In this document: one piece after another, positions 54,568 to 62,461 of the stretch
Layout of the letters: every line of letters starts with the position of its first letter
Numbering within the stretch: position 1 is the stretch's first letter
Source: Actinopolyspora saharensis
Lineage (GTDB): Bacteria; Actinomycetota; Actinomycetes; Mycobacteriales; Pseudonocardiaceae
Length of the DNA stretch: 64,000 nt
Direction: 5' to 3'
Assembly: GCF_900100925.1 (NCBI RefSeq)
Contig: NZ_FNKO01000002.1
Coordinates: forward strand, 2,542,001-2,606,000
Notes under the pieces: generated by a model
Database searches by the model: none
Told to the model about the DNA's origin: nothing
Seen by the model: the letters and a program-made list of their open reading frames with translations, nothing else
Translations under genes and position numbers: made by a program

Positions 54568-55076
54568 GTGGCGTCTCCCGGAACGGCCTGGGTGGTCATC
54601 GTGAGTCGTTCCGCGAGGTCGGAGGCCACCTCGTGGTCGAGCCCGGCTATGCTGAGCGGCCCGGCGGCCGAGGCGGTGGTCACGGTCACGGTGGACAGGC
54701 CGAACATCCGTTGCAGCGGTCCGCGGGCCGTGTCCACGGTCTGGATGCGGGACATCGGAGCCACGCGCCACTCCCTGCTGAGCCACCCGCTTGCGGTGTA
54801 GACGGCCGAATCGGTGGTCTCCCAGCGGTGCACCCGGTAGCGCCACCAGGGCATCACCACAGCGTAGCCCGTTCCGAACGCCCCGAAGAGCAGCAGCCCC
54901 ACCAGCAGGAACTCCCGCGCCGAGGCGAACCACCACGCGGCCAGCGTCAACGCGGCCAGCAGCACGACCACCACAGCTCCCGCCCGGCAGCCCCACCAGA
55001 GGACGGCACGTCGATCGACGCGGTGCTGTGGTGGTCGCAACCGCACACCGCCGGGCGTTTCGCCGGTGTCGATCAT
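54564..55076 (-). CDS. PH-domain membrane protein (YdbS-like)
   Basis: A 170-residue protein with two N-terminal helices (VVVVLLAALTLAAWWFA; FLLVGLLLFGAFGTGYAVV) and one PH domain (YRVHRWETTDSAVYTASGWLSREWRVAPMSRIQTV). It has the YdbS size and is coupled to the YdbT-like gene through a TTGA overlap. Together they should form a membrane complex; substrate or ligand unknown. Confidence 0.8.
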   Translation of the reverse strand: MIDTGETPGGVRLRPPQHRVDRRAVLWWGCRAGAVVVVLLAALTLAAWWFASAREFLLVGLLLFGAFGTGYAVVMPWWRYRVHRWETTDSAVYTASGWLSREWRVAPMSRIQTVDTARGPLQRMFGLSTVTVTTASAAGPLSIAGLDHEVASDLAERLTMTTQAVPGDAT

Positions 55077-55254
55077 GGGTCACCTCCGAGTCCGCGAGCT
55101 CGCGGCACATTTTGGCAGTCGGGAGCGGATGAGCGCGCCCGTGCGGTCCGGATCACGGCCGCTGCTCGTCCCAACACCCGGTTCCGGGGCGCCCGCGGCG
55201 GGGCGTGAGGAGGTCCGCCGCGGGAGCACCCGCGAGGAGGGCGAACGGAACGCC

Positions 55255-56289
55255 TCAGTCGTCAGCGGGAACGTCGTCCAGGAAGCGGGCGATCTCGCGC
55301 ACCGCCGAGGCGTTGCGCGGCCCCTCCACCAGGGAGGCGTAGGGCAGGGTGAGGAAACGTCCCCGCCGGACGGCCTCGAGCTCGGAGACGGCGGGGTGCC
55401 CGCGCAGGAAGTCGATCTTCTCCGCCGCGCTCCTTCCGCCGTAGTCGTTGATCAGCACGACGTCCGGGTCGGCGCGCAGCACGGTTTCCCAGCTGACCGT
55501 GGTCCAGCTGTCGTCGAGATCGCGGAAGATGTTCTCCCCACCGGCCTTGTGGATGATCTGGTCGGCGGCCCCGCCGTTTCCCGAGGTGACGGGTTCACTC
55601 CTGCCCGAGTCGTAGAGGAAGACGCTGGGAGTGTCCCCTCCGGCGTTCCTCTCGCGCGCCTGCGCGATGGTGCTCCGGTACTCGGAGACCAGCCGCTCGG
55701 CCCGCTGCCGCACCCCGAACAGCTCGCCGAGGTTGCGGATGTCGGTGTACAGCGCCCGCAGCGGGGGCATGATGCCGCGCGCGTCCCGGGCACCGCTCCG
55801 ACGGCAGGACTCGCTGAGCACGTAGGAGTCGATGCCGGCCTTCTCCAGGCGTCCGGGGGTGAAGCGCTCCGTCTCGCCGAACCCGTAGTTCCAGCCCGCG
55901 AAGACCATGTCCGCCCCGGCGGCCCGGACCCCCTCCATGCCGATCTCCTCGCCGAGGTGCGGTGTCCGTTCGAACTTCGCGGACCAGGGCGAGCTCCGCA
56001 CCCCGTTGCGCTGTCCGTCGGACAGGAAGTAGCCGGCCATCCTGTCCTCGAGCCCGAGCGCGAACATGATCTCGGTGATCCCGATGTCGTTGGTGACCAC
56101 CCTCCGCGGTGGCCGGTCGAAAGTGCGCTGCCGCTCGCAGTTGTCCAACCTCACCGGGAAGCGTTCCGGGGGCTCGCCCGAGGACGTGGTGGCCACCCTG
56201 GCGCCGCACCCCCCGAGCAGCAGGACACCGGACATCAGCAGGGAAACGCCTGCGAGTGCTTTCCGCCGGATGCGCACTGTGGATCTCAT
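55255..56289 (-). CDS. Cobalamin-type ABC transporter substrate-binding lipoprotein
   Basis: A 344-residue lipoprotein with signal peptide ALAGVSLLMSGVLLLGGC and the two-lobed metal-chelate/B12-binding (BtuF/FecB-like) fold. Marks are VVTNDIGITEIMFALGLED, MVFAGWNYGFGETERF and the C-terminal VSELEAVRRGRFLTLPY. It captures substrate outside the membrane. The ATG overlaps the ATPase stop (ATGA), and the operon is headed by a cobalamin riboswitch, so B12 or a cobamide is the likely ligand rather than a siderophore. Confidence 0.87.
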   Translation of the reverse strand: MRSTVRIRRKALAGVSLLMSGVLLLGGCGARVATTSSGEPPERFPVRLDNCERQRTFDRPPRRVVTNDIGITEIMFALGLEDRMAGYFLSDGQRNGVRSSPWSAKFERTPHLGEEIGMEGVRAAGADMVFAGWNYGFGETERFTPGRLEKAGIDSYVLSESCRRSGARDARGIMPPLRALYTDIRNLGELFGVRQRAERLVSEYRSTIAQARERNAGGDTPSVFLYDSGRSEPVTSGNGGAADQIIHKAGGENIFRDLDDSWTTVSWETVLRADPDVVLINDYGGRSAAEKIDFLRGHPAVSELEAVRRGRFLTLPYASLVEGPRNASAVREIARFLDDVPADD

Positions 56290-57074
56290 CCTTTCGGTGG
56301 TTCGGCCGTGCCGGAGCCGGTGGCCGGGGCGAACAGCAGCTGGGGGACGTCGCTGTCGGGGTGGCGGACGACGTGCGCGCGCACCCCGAAGACGTCGCCG
56401 ACGACTTCGGGGGTCAGCACCTGCCCGGGAGGGCCACCGGCCACCACGTGCCCGCCGCTGAGCACGTAGACCTGGTCGCACCAGGCCGCGGCCAGGTTGA
56501 GGTCGTGCAGCGCGGTCAGCGTGGTCATGCCCAGCCGGCGCACCAGGGACAGCACCTCCAGCTGGTGCCGGATGTCGAGGTGGTTCGTGGGTTCGTCCAG
56601 CACGAGCAGCTCCGGTCGCTGCACGAGCGCTCGCGCGATGAGCACCCGCTGCTTCTCACCGCCCGAAAGCGACAGCACGCTCCGCTCCGCCAGGTGCGCG
56701 CAGCCCACGGCGCGCAGCGCCTCCGCGTGGGCGCGGTCGCGTTCCTCCCGCCCCGTTCCGCGGTGCGGGGTGCGGCCCATCTCGACGACCTCGGTGACCG
56801 TGAAGTCGAATTCGGACTGGGACTCCTGGGTCAGCGCGGCCATCAGGCGGGCGCTCTCCCGCAGGGACATCGCGGAGACGTCCGAGCCGCCGAGCCGGAC
56901 CTCGCCCCGGTCGGGGCGCAGGGTCCGGTACACGCAGCGCAGCGTGGTCGACTTGCCGCTCCCGTTGGGGCCGACCAGTCCCACGAGCGCGCCCGAAGCG
57001 ACGTGCACGTCCACGTCCCGGACGAGTCGCACGCCCGCCGCGGACACGTCGACCCCTTCCACGTCCAGGTTCAT
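56286..57074 (-). CDS. Cobalamin-type ABC transporter ATPase
   Basis: A 262-residue ABC ATPase of the BtuD/FecE type. Walker A (LVGPNGSGKSTTLRCVYR), Q-loop (ALTQESQSEFDF), signature (VLSLSGGEKQRVLIARALV), Walker B (ELLVLDEPTNHLD) and switch His (LTALHDLNLAA) are present. It drives import through the permease encoded immediately upstream (TGATG, one-base overlap). It is the second gene of the B12 riboswitch operon. Confidence 0.92.
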   Translation of the reverse strand: MNLDVEGVDVSAAGVRLVRDVDVHVASGALVGLVGPNGSGKSTTLRCVYRTLRPDRGEVRLGGSDVSAMSLRESARLMAALTQESQSEFDFTVTEVVEMGRTPHRGTGREERDRAHAEALRAVGCAHLAERSVLSLSGGEKQRVLIARALVQRPELLVLDEPTNHLDIRHQLEVLSLVRRLGMTTLTALHDLNLAAAWCDQVYVLSGGHVVAGGPPGQVLTPEVVGDVFGVRAHVVRHPDSDVPQLLFAPATGSGTAEPPKG

Positions 57075-58207
57075 CAGTTACCTCCCAGCGCGTTTCCGCG
57101 GCGGCGCATCAGCAGCAGGAAGCACGGAACACCGATCGCCGCGGTGATCACACCGAGCGGGAGCTGTTCGGGGGCGGCGACGGTCCGCGCGAGCAGGTCC
57201 GTCCACACCAGGAACACCGCACCGGCGAGGGGAGCCAGCAGCAGCACCCGGCGGTGGTCGGCCCCGACGAGCAGCCGCGCCAGGTGCGGCAGCATCAGCC
57301 CGACGAAGCCGACGGCTCCGCTGACCGCCACGAGCACACCGGTCACCGCGGCGGCCACCACGAACAGCTCGCGGCGGAAACGCGCCGGGCTCACCCCCAG
57401 CGTGGTGGCAGTTTCATCCCCCATGGCCAGGGCGTTGAGCCTGCGGGCCGACAGCAGCAGGTAGCAGAGTCCGCAAGCGACCACCACCGTGGCCACCGGC
57501 AGCGAGTTCCAGGTGACGCCGCCCAGGCTGCCGAGCAGCCAGAACATGGTGGACTTGGCCGCGTTGCCGTTCGGAGCCTGGAAGATCAGCAGCGTGGTGA
57601 TCGCGGAGAACCCGTAGGACATCGCCGTTCCGGTCAGCACCAGCCGCAGCGGGGCGAGCCCGTTCGAGGTGCGGGCGATGGCGTAGACGAGCGCGGTGGC
57701 GCACAGCGCGCCGAGGAAGGCGGCCGTGGACAGGGCGTACAACCCCAGCGCACCGAGGATCCCGTACAGCGCGACCGCGCTGGCTCCCACCGAGGCTCCG
57801 GAGGAGATGCCGAGCACGAACGGGTCGGCCAGGGCGTTGCGCACCATGGCCTGGGTGGCGACCCCAACGGCGCTCAACCCGGCTCCGACCACCGCGGCCA
57901 GCAGCACCCTGGGCAGCCGGACGTCCCGGATTATGTAGTAGATGCCGGCGTCCTCGGCCGGGATCACTCCGCCGCGCACTGCTTCGCGGAGCAGTGCGAC
58001 GGTCTTGCCGAGGGGAATGCCGGTGGGGCCCAGCGCGACTCCGCACACGACGGAGCCGAGCAGCGCGACCCCCAGCAGCAGGCACAGCAGCGGAAGGCGG
58101 AGCCTGCCGGGACGTTGCCCGCGCGGTGCCGCTCGGAGCTGAGCCGTATCGCACAACCCGGGGCCCCTTTCTGCGTTGCAGACCACGCGAAGGCACCCGG
58201 CGCGCAC
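57074..58207 (-). CDS. Cobalamin-type ABC transporter permease
   Basis: A permease of the FecCD/BtuC family with about ten helices; up to 377 residues. Typical pieces are RDVRLPRVLLAAVVGAGLSAVG, ALADPFVLGISSGASVGA and GFVGLMLPHLARLLVGADHR (coupling loop to the ATPase). The start is not certain: the frame opens at GTG 58207, but AAAGGGG followed seven bases later by a TTG at 58156 gives a better-looking N-terminus. It is the first gene of the operon, downstream of the cobalamin riboswitch, consistent with B12 import. Confidence 0.9.
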   Translation of the reverse strand: MRAGCLRVVCNAERGPGLCDTAQLRAAPRGQRPGRLRLPLLCLLLGVALLGSVVCGVALGPTGIPLGKTVALLREAVRGGVIPAEDAGIYYIIRDVRLPRVLLAAVVGAGLSAVGVATQAMVRNALADPFVLGISSGASVGASAVALYGILGALGLYALSTAAFLGALCATALVYAIARTSNGLAPLRLVLTGTAMSYGFSAITTLLIFQAPNGNAAKSTMFWLLGSLGGVTWNSLPVATVVVACGLCYLLLSARRLNALAMGDETATTLGVSPARFRRELFVVAAAVTGVLVAVSGAVGFVGLMLPHLARLLVGADHRRVLLLAPLAGAVFLVWTDLLARTVAAPEQLPLGVITAAIGVPCFLLLMRRRGNALGGN

Positions 58208-58317
58208 GTGTCCACCCGGGACGGGTGTCGTGCTCGGGCTCCCTCCCCGCAGTCCTCGACGGTGGTGGAGCTTTCCGCGCCCTCACCGGGTCCGCTTCCC
58301 GGAGGGCGCCGCGACGA

Positions 58318-58428
58318 CGTCGGGATCTCGGGCTTGCTCACGCGAGCTCACCGTTGCGGGTCAGCGCCGGATTCGCACCGGACTTCCCCCGAGCGCCGTC
58401 GTTGTGGTTTTCCTGCGGGCGGATCTTC
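58318..58428 (-). promoter_or_regulatory. Cobalamin riboswitch
   Basis: Read leftward, the core GAAGTCCGGTGCGAATCCGG followed by CGCTGACCCGCAACGGT matches the conserved part of the cobalamin (B12) aptamer, and AGCCCGAGATCC further on fits the B12-box end region. It lies 110 to 220 bases upstream of the permease gene. Binding of adenosylcobalamin should lower expression of the importer. Borders are approximate. Confidence 0.88.
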
Positions 58429-58670
58429 TGCCAAATGTTGGCGATTGTCCATGCTTTGTGCGGCTGGCCACAGCCGAGCGCGCTCGGCATCGGGGAGGTG
58501 ACCGGGGAGAAGCCCGTGGAACGGGAGTTGTCCGATGTGGCGGGAACTTTCCGGTGCGTTCCACCCGGCGCGGGGCGCACCGCGCCGTCGTGGTGCTGTT
58601 CGAGGGGCGGGCAAGCCCCGCGACAGCGGGCGGTGAACCAACCGTTCGCCGGGGAAACCGGTGGAGAGGG

Positions 58671-58744
58671 TGAGGCCGGCGGGATTCGAACCCGCACTGG
58701 CTAGGACCTAAACCTAGTGCCTCTGCCTGTTGGGCTACGGCCCC
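58671..58744 (-). tRNA. tRNA with UAG anticodon (nominal Leu), short variable loop
   Basis: A 74-base cloverleaf on the minus strand. Acceptor stem GGGGCCG/CGGCCTC (one G-U pair), D arm with GG, anticodon stem CTAGG/CCTAG around the loop TTTAGGT (anticodon TAG), variable loop CCAGT, T arm GCGGG-TTCGAAT-CCCGC, discriminator A; CCA is not encoded. UAG would read CUA leucine codons, but leucine tRNAs normally have a long variable arm and this one does not. The discriminator A fits leucine. Charging specificity cannot be told from sequence. Confidence 0.85.
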
Positions 58745-58959
58745 CTGCGGCACAGAGTACCGATAGGATCCGGCTCGGCCCGGGACGGCCCCGATCCGGG
58801 CGAGTCCACGACACGGCCAGCGTGGCCGCCCGTTGGTGCCGTGGTGTGATCTACGCTGTGCACAGCCGGGTGCCGAATCGGGGATGTGGTGCCCCCGGCC
58901 GCGTACCTTCGATCACCGCAACCAGGCCGACCACGACCCCAGAAGTACGAGGAGGACAG

Positions 58960-59181
58960 GTGGCCCGCGATCCCGACGCCATCCAGCGCGACATCGAGAA
59001 GGCACGCGAGTCGCTCGCTGCCTCGTTGGACGAGCTGGAGACCAAGGCCAACCCGACGCGTGCCGTGGAAGCAGGAAAAGCCGGTTTGCAGGAGAAGCTG
59101 GAGGACCCGCGGGTCCGCTACGCGTTGATCGGCGTCGGCACCCTGGCAGCGGTGCTCGTGCTGCGCAAACTGCTGCGCTGA
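58960..59181 (+). CDS. DUF3618 domain protein
   Basis: A 73-residue protein of the actinobacterial DUF3618 family. The helix ARDPDAIQRDIEKARESLAASLDELETKANP is the conserved part, followed by YALIGVGTLAAVLVLRKLL, a single membrane helix at the C-terminus. GGAGG lies four bases before the GTG start. No function is assigned; these are probably envelope-associated. It is convergent with the TetR gene. Confidence 0.88.
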   Translation: MARDPDAIQRDIEKARESLAASLDELETKANPTRAVEAGKAGLQEKLEDPRVRYALIGVGTLAAVLVLRKLLR

Positions 59182-59250
59182 CTCCTCCCGCCGTTGCCTC
59201 CCCGCCACGTCCGGTGGCGAAACCGGTCGCGCCCCACCGGATCGCGGGGC

Positions 59251-59269
59251 CGCGGGACACGTTCCCGCG
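59251..59269. terminator. Hairpin between convergent genes
   Basis: CGCGGGA (59251-59257) and TCCCGCG (59263-59269) form a perfect 7-bp stem with a 5-base loop in the gap between the DUF3618 and TetR genes. A second, weaker 8-bp pair lies just upstream. Likely bidirectional termination; the remainder of 59182-59416 shows nothing else. Confidence 0.4.
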
Positions 59270-59416
59270 CGGACGGCTCCGCCAGGACGGGAACACGCCT
59301 GAGGGCGGGCCGCCCGCGGTGCTGGGCGAAACGACAGCCCCGCGTTCCGCTAGCGTCGCGGCGAGCAGCGGAAGTCGGCAGCGCGGGCAGCGGCGGCAAA
59401 CCTCGTCCGAGCTCGC

Positions 59417-60073
59417 TCAGCGCAGCAGGGGAAGCAGTGCCTCGTGCAGCACGCGGTCCACGAACCGCTGGTCGAGCGGTTCGCCGGTGAGCATGAGCCG
59501 GTGGATCAGGGCCGCCCCGGCGAGCTCGACGACGGTGTCCACCGGAGCGTTCTCGCGGACCTCGCCGCGCTCGCTGCCCCGGTCGATGATGCGGCGCAGC
59601 ACGTCCCGCTGCGGCAGCAGGAAGGACTCCCGAAACGCCTCGGCCAGCTCCGGCTCGTGGGGCAGCTCCCCCACGAGGGCCTGCGCGGCCTTGCCCACCG
59701 GACCGTCGAGGAACTCGGCGAAAGCGCTGAGGAACTCGCCGAGGTCCGTTTCCAGCGCCCCGTTGTCCGGCTGGGGGACGTTGCGCTGCACCAGCTGGGT
59801 GCAGGTGTCGATGACCAGCTCCAGCTTGGACTCCCAGCGGCGGTAGATGGTCGCCTTGCCCGCCCGCGCCTGCGCGGCGACGGCGTCCATGGTCAGCGCG
59901 CGGTAGCCCACCTCGGCCAGCACTTCCAGGGCCGCGGTCCGCAGTGCGGCGTCCCTGGTGGAGTCCCTGGGACGTCCGCGGGCCGCTGACGCGCCCTCGG
60001 GCCTGCCGCGGGTGCTGCTCGTGGGCTGGGGGGCTTGCCAATCGCTGCCGAGCGGTGCGTTCACGGTCGACAT
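59417..60073 (-). CDS. TetR/AcrR family regulator
   Basis: A 218-residue TetR repressor. The N-terminal HTH is LRTAALEVLAEVGYRALTMDAVAAQARAGKATIYRRWESK, preceded by a basic, proline-rich tail (RGRPEGASAARGRPRD); the C-terminal domain is of the TetR_C_16-like type and would bind a small ligand. The ATG at 60073 lies beside an ACTAGT palindrome (60074-60079). No transporter or enzyme gene is adjacent on the opposite strand, so the target is unknown. Confidence 0.85.
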   Translation of the reverse strand: MSTVNAPLGSDWQAPQPTSSTRGRPEGASAARGRPRDSTRDAALRTAALEVLAEVGYRALTMDAVAAQARAGKATIYRRWESKLELVIDTCTQLVQRNVPQPDNGALETDLGEFLSAFAEFLDGPVGKAAQALVGELPHEPELAEAFRESFLLPQRDVLRRIIDRGSERGEVRENAPVDTVVELAGAALIHRLMLTGEPLDQRFVDRVLHEALLPLLR

Positions 60074-60225
60074 ACTAGTAGTGCCCCGCCGGATGTGTTC
60101 GTTCGAAAGGGGGCGGGACCGTCCTGCGAAGCGGTGGTACCGCGGGATCCCCGAACGGACCCGCTTCGCGTGCTCGGCGATCCCGTCCGGAGCCGGGAGG
60201 GTCCGGAACCGGGGACCTGGCGGCT

Positions 60226-60549
60226 TCAGCGGAGCTGGCTTCCCGGGTTCTGCTGCGCGGCCGCGGCCGCGGCGGCCTGCCGGGCCGCTGCCCTGGTGGC
60301 CTCGTCGGAGAGTCCGTGGCGGGCCTGGAGGTAGGCGGTGCTGAACGCGAAACCGTCCCCGTCGAGTAAGTGGATGACGACCCGCCCCGCGGAGTTCGGC
60401 GCGAGTTGCTCGATCAGCTGTTCCGCCTGGTCCCTGGCCGAGATCAGACCGGGAGCGTGCGCCACGCGGCTTTCCGCTCCCATCGTGACGGTGACCGTCC
60501 AGTCGTCGCCATCGGGAAGATAGTTGGCTGTGATGTGCCCCTGAGCCAT
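60226..60549 (-). CDS. Small conserved hypothetical protein
   Basis: A 107-residue soluble protein: a beta-rich first half (GHITANYLPDGDDWTVTVTM, VAHAPGLISARDQAEQLIEQL, GRVVIHLLDGDGFAFSTAYL) and an Ala-rich helical end. It resembles short actinobacterial proteins of unknown function. Its start ATG is well placed, but no motif or neighbour gives a role. Confidence 0.6.
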   Translation of the reverse strand: MAQGHITANYLPDGDDWTVTVTMGAESRVAHAPGLISARDQAEQLIEQLAPNSAGRVVIHLLDGDGFAFSTAYLQARHGLSDEATRAAARQAAAAAAAQQNPGSQLR

Positions 60550-60668
60550 GATGCCTCCGCGTCCAGCATGCTCGATCTTCGCCGTGAACTCGCGCGTTCC
60601 GGCCGAAAGGCGGCCGCATTGGGCGTGGATCGGCGCGGTCGCTCACGCGTGGTCAACGACTCTACGGG

Positions 60669-61256
60669 TTACTCCCCGGTCAGGTCTTCGGGGCGGTCCA
60701 CATCGAAGCCGGAGGCGACGTCCTCGCAGGCCACGAGAGCGACCCCGTGCGTGCGCAGGTAGTCGCGCGCTCCGCGGTCGCCCGCGGCGAGCTCGGACAC
60801 CCCATCCCAGTGCCGTCTGCCCAGCAGCACCGGGTGACCACGCTCACCCTCGTAGCAGGCCGCGGTCAGCGCGTGCGGTTCCGCGTGACCGGCGATCCGC
60901 CGCGCCGCCTCGGACGTGACTCCGGGCATGTCCACCGGCAGCACCAGCGCCCCGGTGGCCTCCCGCGCGGACTCGGCCGTGGCCAGCCTCCCCAGCCCCG
61001 CGCGGAGGGAGGAGCCCATCCCCGTGGGCCAGTCCGCGTTGCGCACGACCTCCGCGGCGGAGAGGTCGGCCCGCTCGGCTACGGTCGCGGCGGACGCGCC
61101 GAGCACGACGACCACGGGTGAGCACCCGGCCAGCCGCAGCACGCGCACCGCCCGCTCCACGAACAGCTCACCCCGGGTGCGCAGCAACGCCTTGGGCGCC
61201 CCCATGCGCTGCCCCCGCCCCGCGGCGAGCACCAGACCGGCCACCGGCTCAGGCAT
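60669..61256 (-). CDS. MocA/MobA-like nucleotidyltransferase
   Basis: A 195-residue NTP-transferase. The nucleotide motif GLVLAAGRGQRMGAPKALL and LPVDMPGV are those of the molybdopterin cytidylyltransferase/MobA fold, and GERGHPVLLGRRHWD is typical of MocA. It probably adds CMP to molybdopterin for a xanthine dehydrogenase-type enzyme. The ATG overlaps the 3' end of the XdhC gene by 8 bases, so they are translated together. Alternative: another small-molecule nucleotidyltransferase. Confidence 0.8.
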   Translation of the reverse strand: MPEPVAGLVLAAGRGQRMGAPKALLRTRGELFVERAVRVLRLAGCSPVVVVLGASAATVAERADLSAAEVVRNADWPTGMGSSLRAGLGRLATAESAREATGALVLPVDMPGVTSEAARRIAGHAEPHALTAACYEGERGHPVLLGRRHWDGVSELAAGDRGARDYLRTHGVALVACEDVASGFDVDRPEDLTGE

Positions 61257-62370
61257 GGGAGTGGATCGGGCCGCTGGTGTGCGTGAGCGGGGCAGCGCTG
61301 GCTTCGTTGCGCAGCGCGACGATCTCGGCGGCGATGGACACGGCCGTCTCCTCGGGGGTGTGACCACCGATGTCGAGCCCGATCGGGGCGCGGAGCCGTT
61401 CCAGCTCCGCTTCGGTCACCCCGGCCGAGAGCAGGCGCTGCCTCCGGTCGGCGTGGGTGCGGCGCGAGCCCAGCGCGCCGATGTAGGCGGCCGGGCCGCG
61501 CAGCGCCTCCTTCAGCACGGGGACGTCGAACTTCGCGTCGTGGGTGAGCACGCACACGACCGTGCGCTCGTCCCGCTCCGCGGAGGCCAGGTAGTCGTGC
61601 GGCCAGCGCACGACCACTTCGTCGGCGGCGGGAAAACGTTGCTCGGTGGCGAACACGGCCCTGGCGTCGCACACGGTGACGCGGTAGCCGAGGAACTTGC
61701 CCATCCTGGCCAGCGCGGCGGCGTGGTCCACGGCGCCGAAGACCAGCATGCGCGCCGGGCTGACCCAGGCCTCGAGGAAAACGGCGTGCTCCCTGCCGCG
61801 TTCCCCGGGAACGCACAGGTTGCGCAGTTCCGAACCGCCCCGCTCGAGCATCGCCCTGGCCTCGGCGAGCACCACCCCGTCGAGTTCCGGATCGCCGGTG
61901 CCGCCCGCGTGCTCGTCCGGCCACACGGCCAGCGTGGCCCCGGAGTCGAGCACGCGGGCCACGGAGACCGGTCTGCCCGCCTTCGTCGAACGCAGCGCCC
62001 GGGACAGCACCTCTGCCGTCCCCCCGGAGCCGTGCACGTCGGCGCCGGCCCCCGCCGAGGGGTGGACGGGGTGCAGGTGAACCTCCAGATCGCCGCCGCA
62101 GGTCAGCCCCACCGCGAACGGATCGTCCGGGTCGTACTCGAAAGTGGTCCGGCGCGGGCGCCCCTCGGAGAGCGCCTCGAGGGCCAGGGCGTGGACCGAG
62201 CCCTCGACGCATCCCCCGGACAGGCTTCCCGCTACGGCCCCGTCCCGCCGTATCGCCGCGGCGGAACCGACCCCTCGCGGGGCGCTGCCGCGTATCTCGA
62301 CGATCGAGGCGACGACGAAGGCCTCGCCCGCTTCGGTCCAGCTCAGCAGATCATCGGCGATGTCACGCAT
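61249..62370 (-). CDS. XdhC family molybdenum-enzyme accessory protein
   Basis: A 373-residue XdhC/CoxI-type protein. The N-terminal domain has GSAPRGVGSAAAIRRDG and SGGCVEGSV with the conserved Cys; the C-terminal domain has a Rossmann-like segment, MLVFGAVDHAAALARMGKFL. XdhC proteins receive sulfurated molybdenum cofactor and insert it into xanthine dehydrogenase. AAGGAGG lies six bases before the ATG at 62370. The catalytic xanthine dehydrogenase genes are not in the window. Confidence 0.9.
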   Translation of the reverse strand: MRDIADDLLSWTEAGEAFVVASIVEIRGSAPRGVGSAAAIRRDGAVAGSLSGGCVEGSVHALALEALSEGRPRRTTFEYDPDDPFAVGLTCGGDLEVHLHPVHPSAGAGADVHGSGGTAEVLSRALRSTKAGRPVSVARVLDSGATLAVWPDEHAGGTGDPELDGVVLAEARAMLERGGSELRNLCVPGERGREHAVFLEAWVSPARMLVFGAVDHAAALARMGKFLGYRVTVCDARAVFATEQRFPAADEVVVRWPHDYLASAERDERTVVCVLTHDAKFDVPVLKEALRGPAAYIGALGSRRTHADRRQRLLSAGVTEAELERLRAPIGLDIGGHTPEETAVSIAAEIVALRNEASAAPLTHTSGPIHSHA

Positions 62371-62461
62371 GAGTGCCTCCTTCGACTGGCGAACCGAGCG
62401 GGAAACCGTTCCCGATGTCGCTTCCCGGGCCACCGCGGCGCCGTCGCCCCGGCGGTGAGGT

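Noticed and set aside
53068..54801. A 577-codon plus-strand frame over the PH-domain genes
   Set aside because: Composition rich in Gln, Arg, Gly and Pro; the opposite strand encodes clear PH domains and membrane helices.
55255..58207. Siderophore (iron) importer
   Set aside because: The protein families allow it, but the upstream cobalamin riboswitch makes B12 import the better call.
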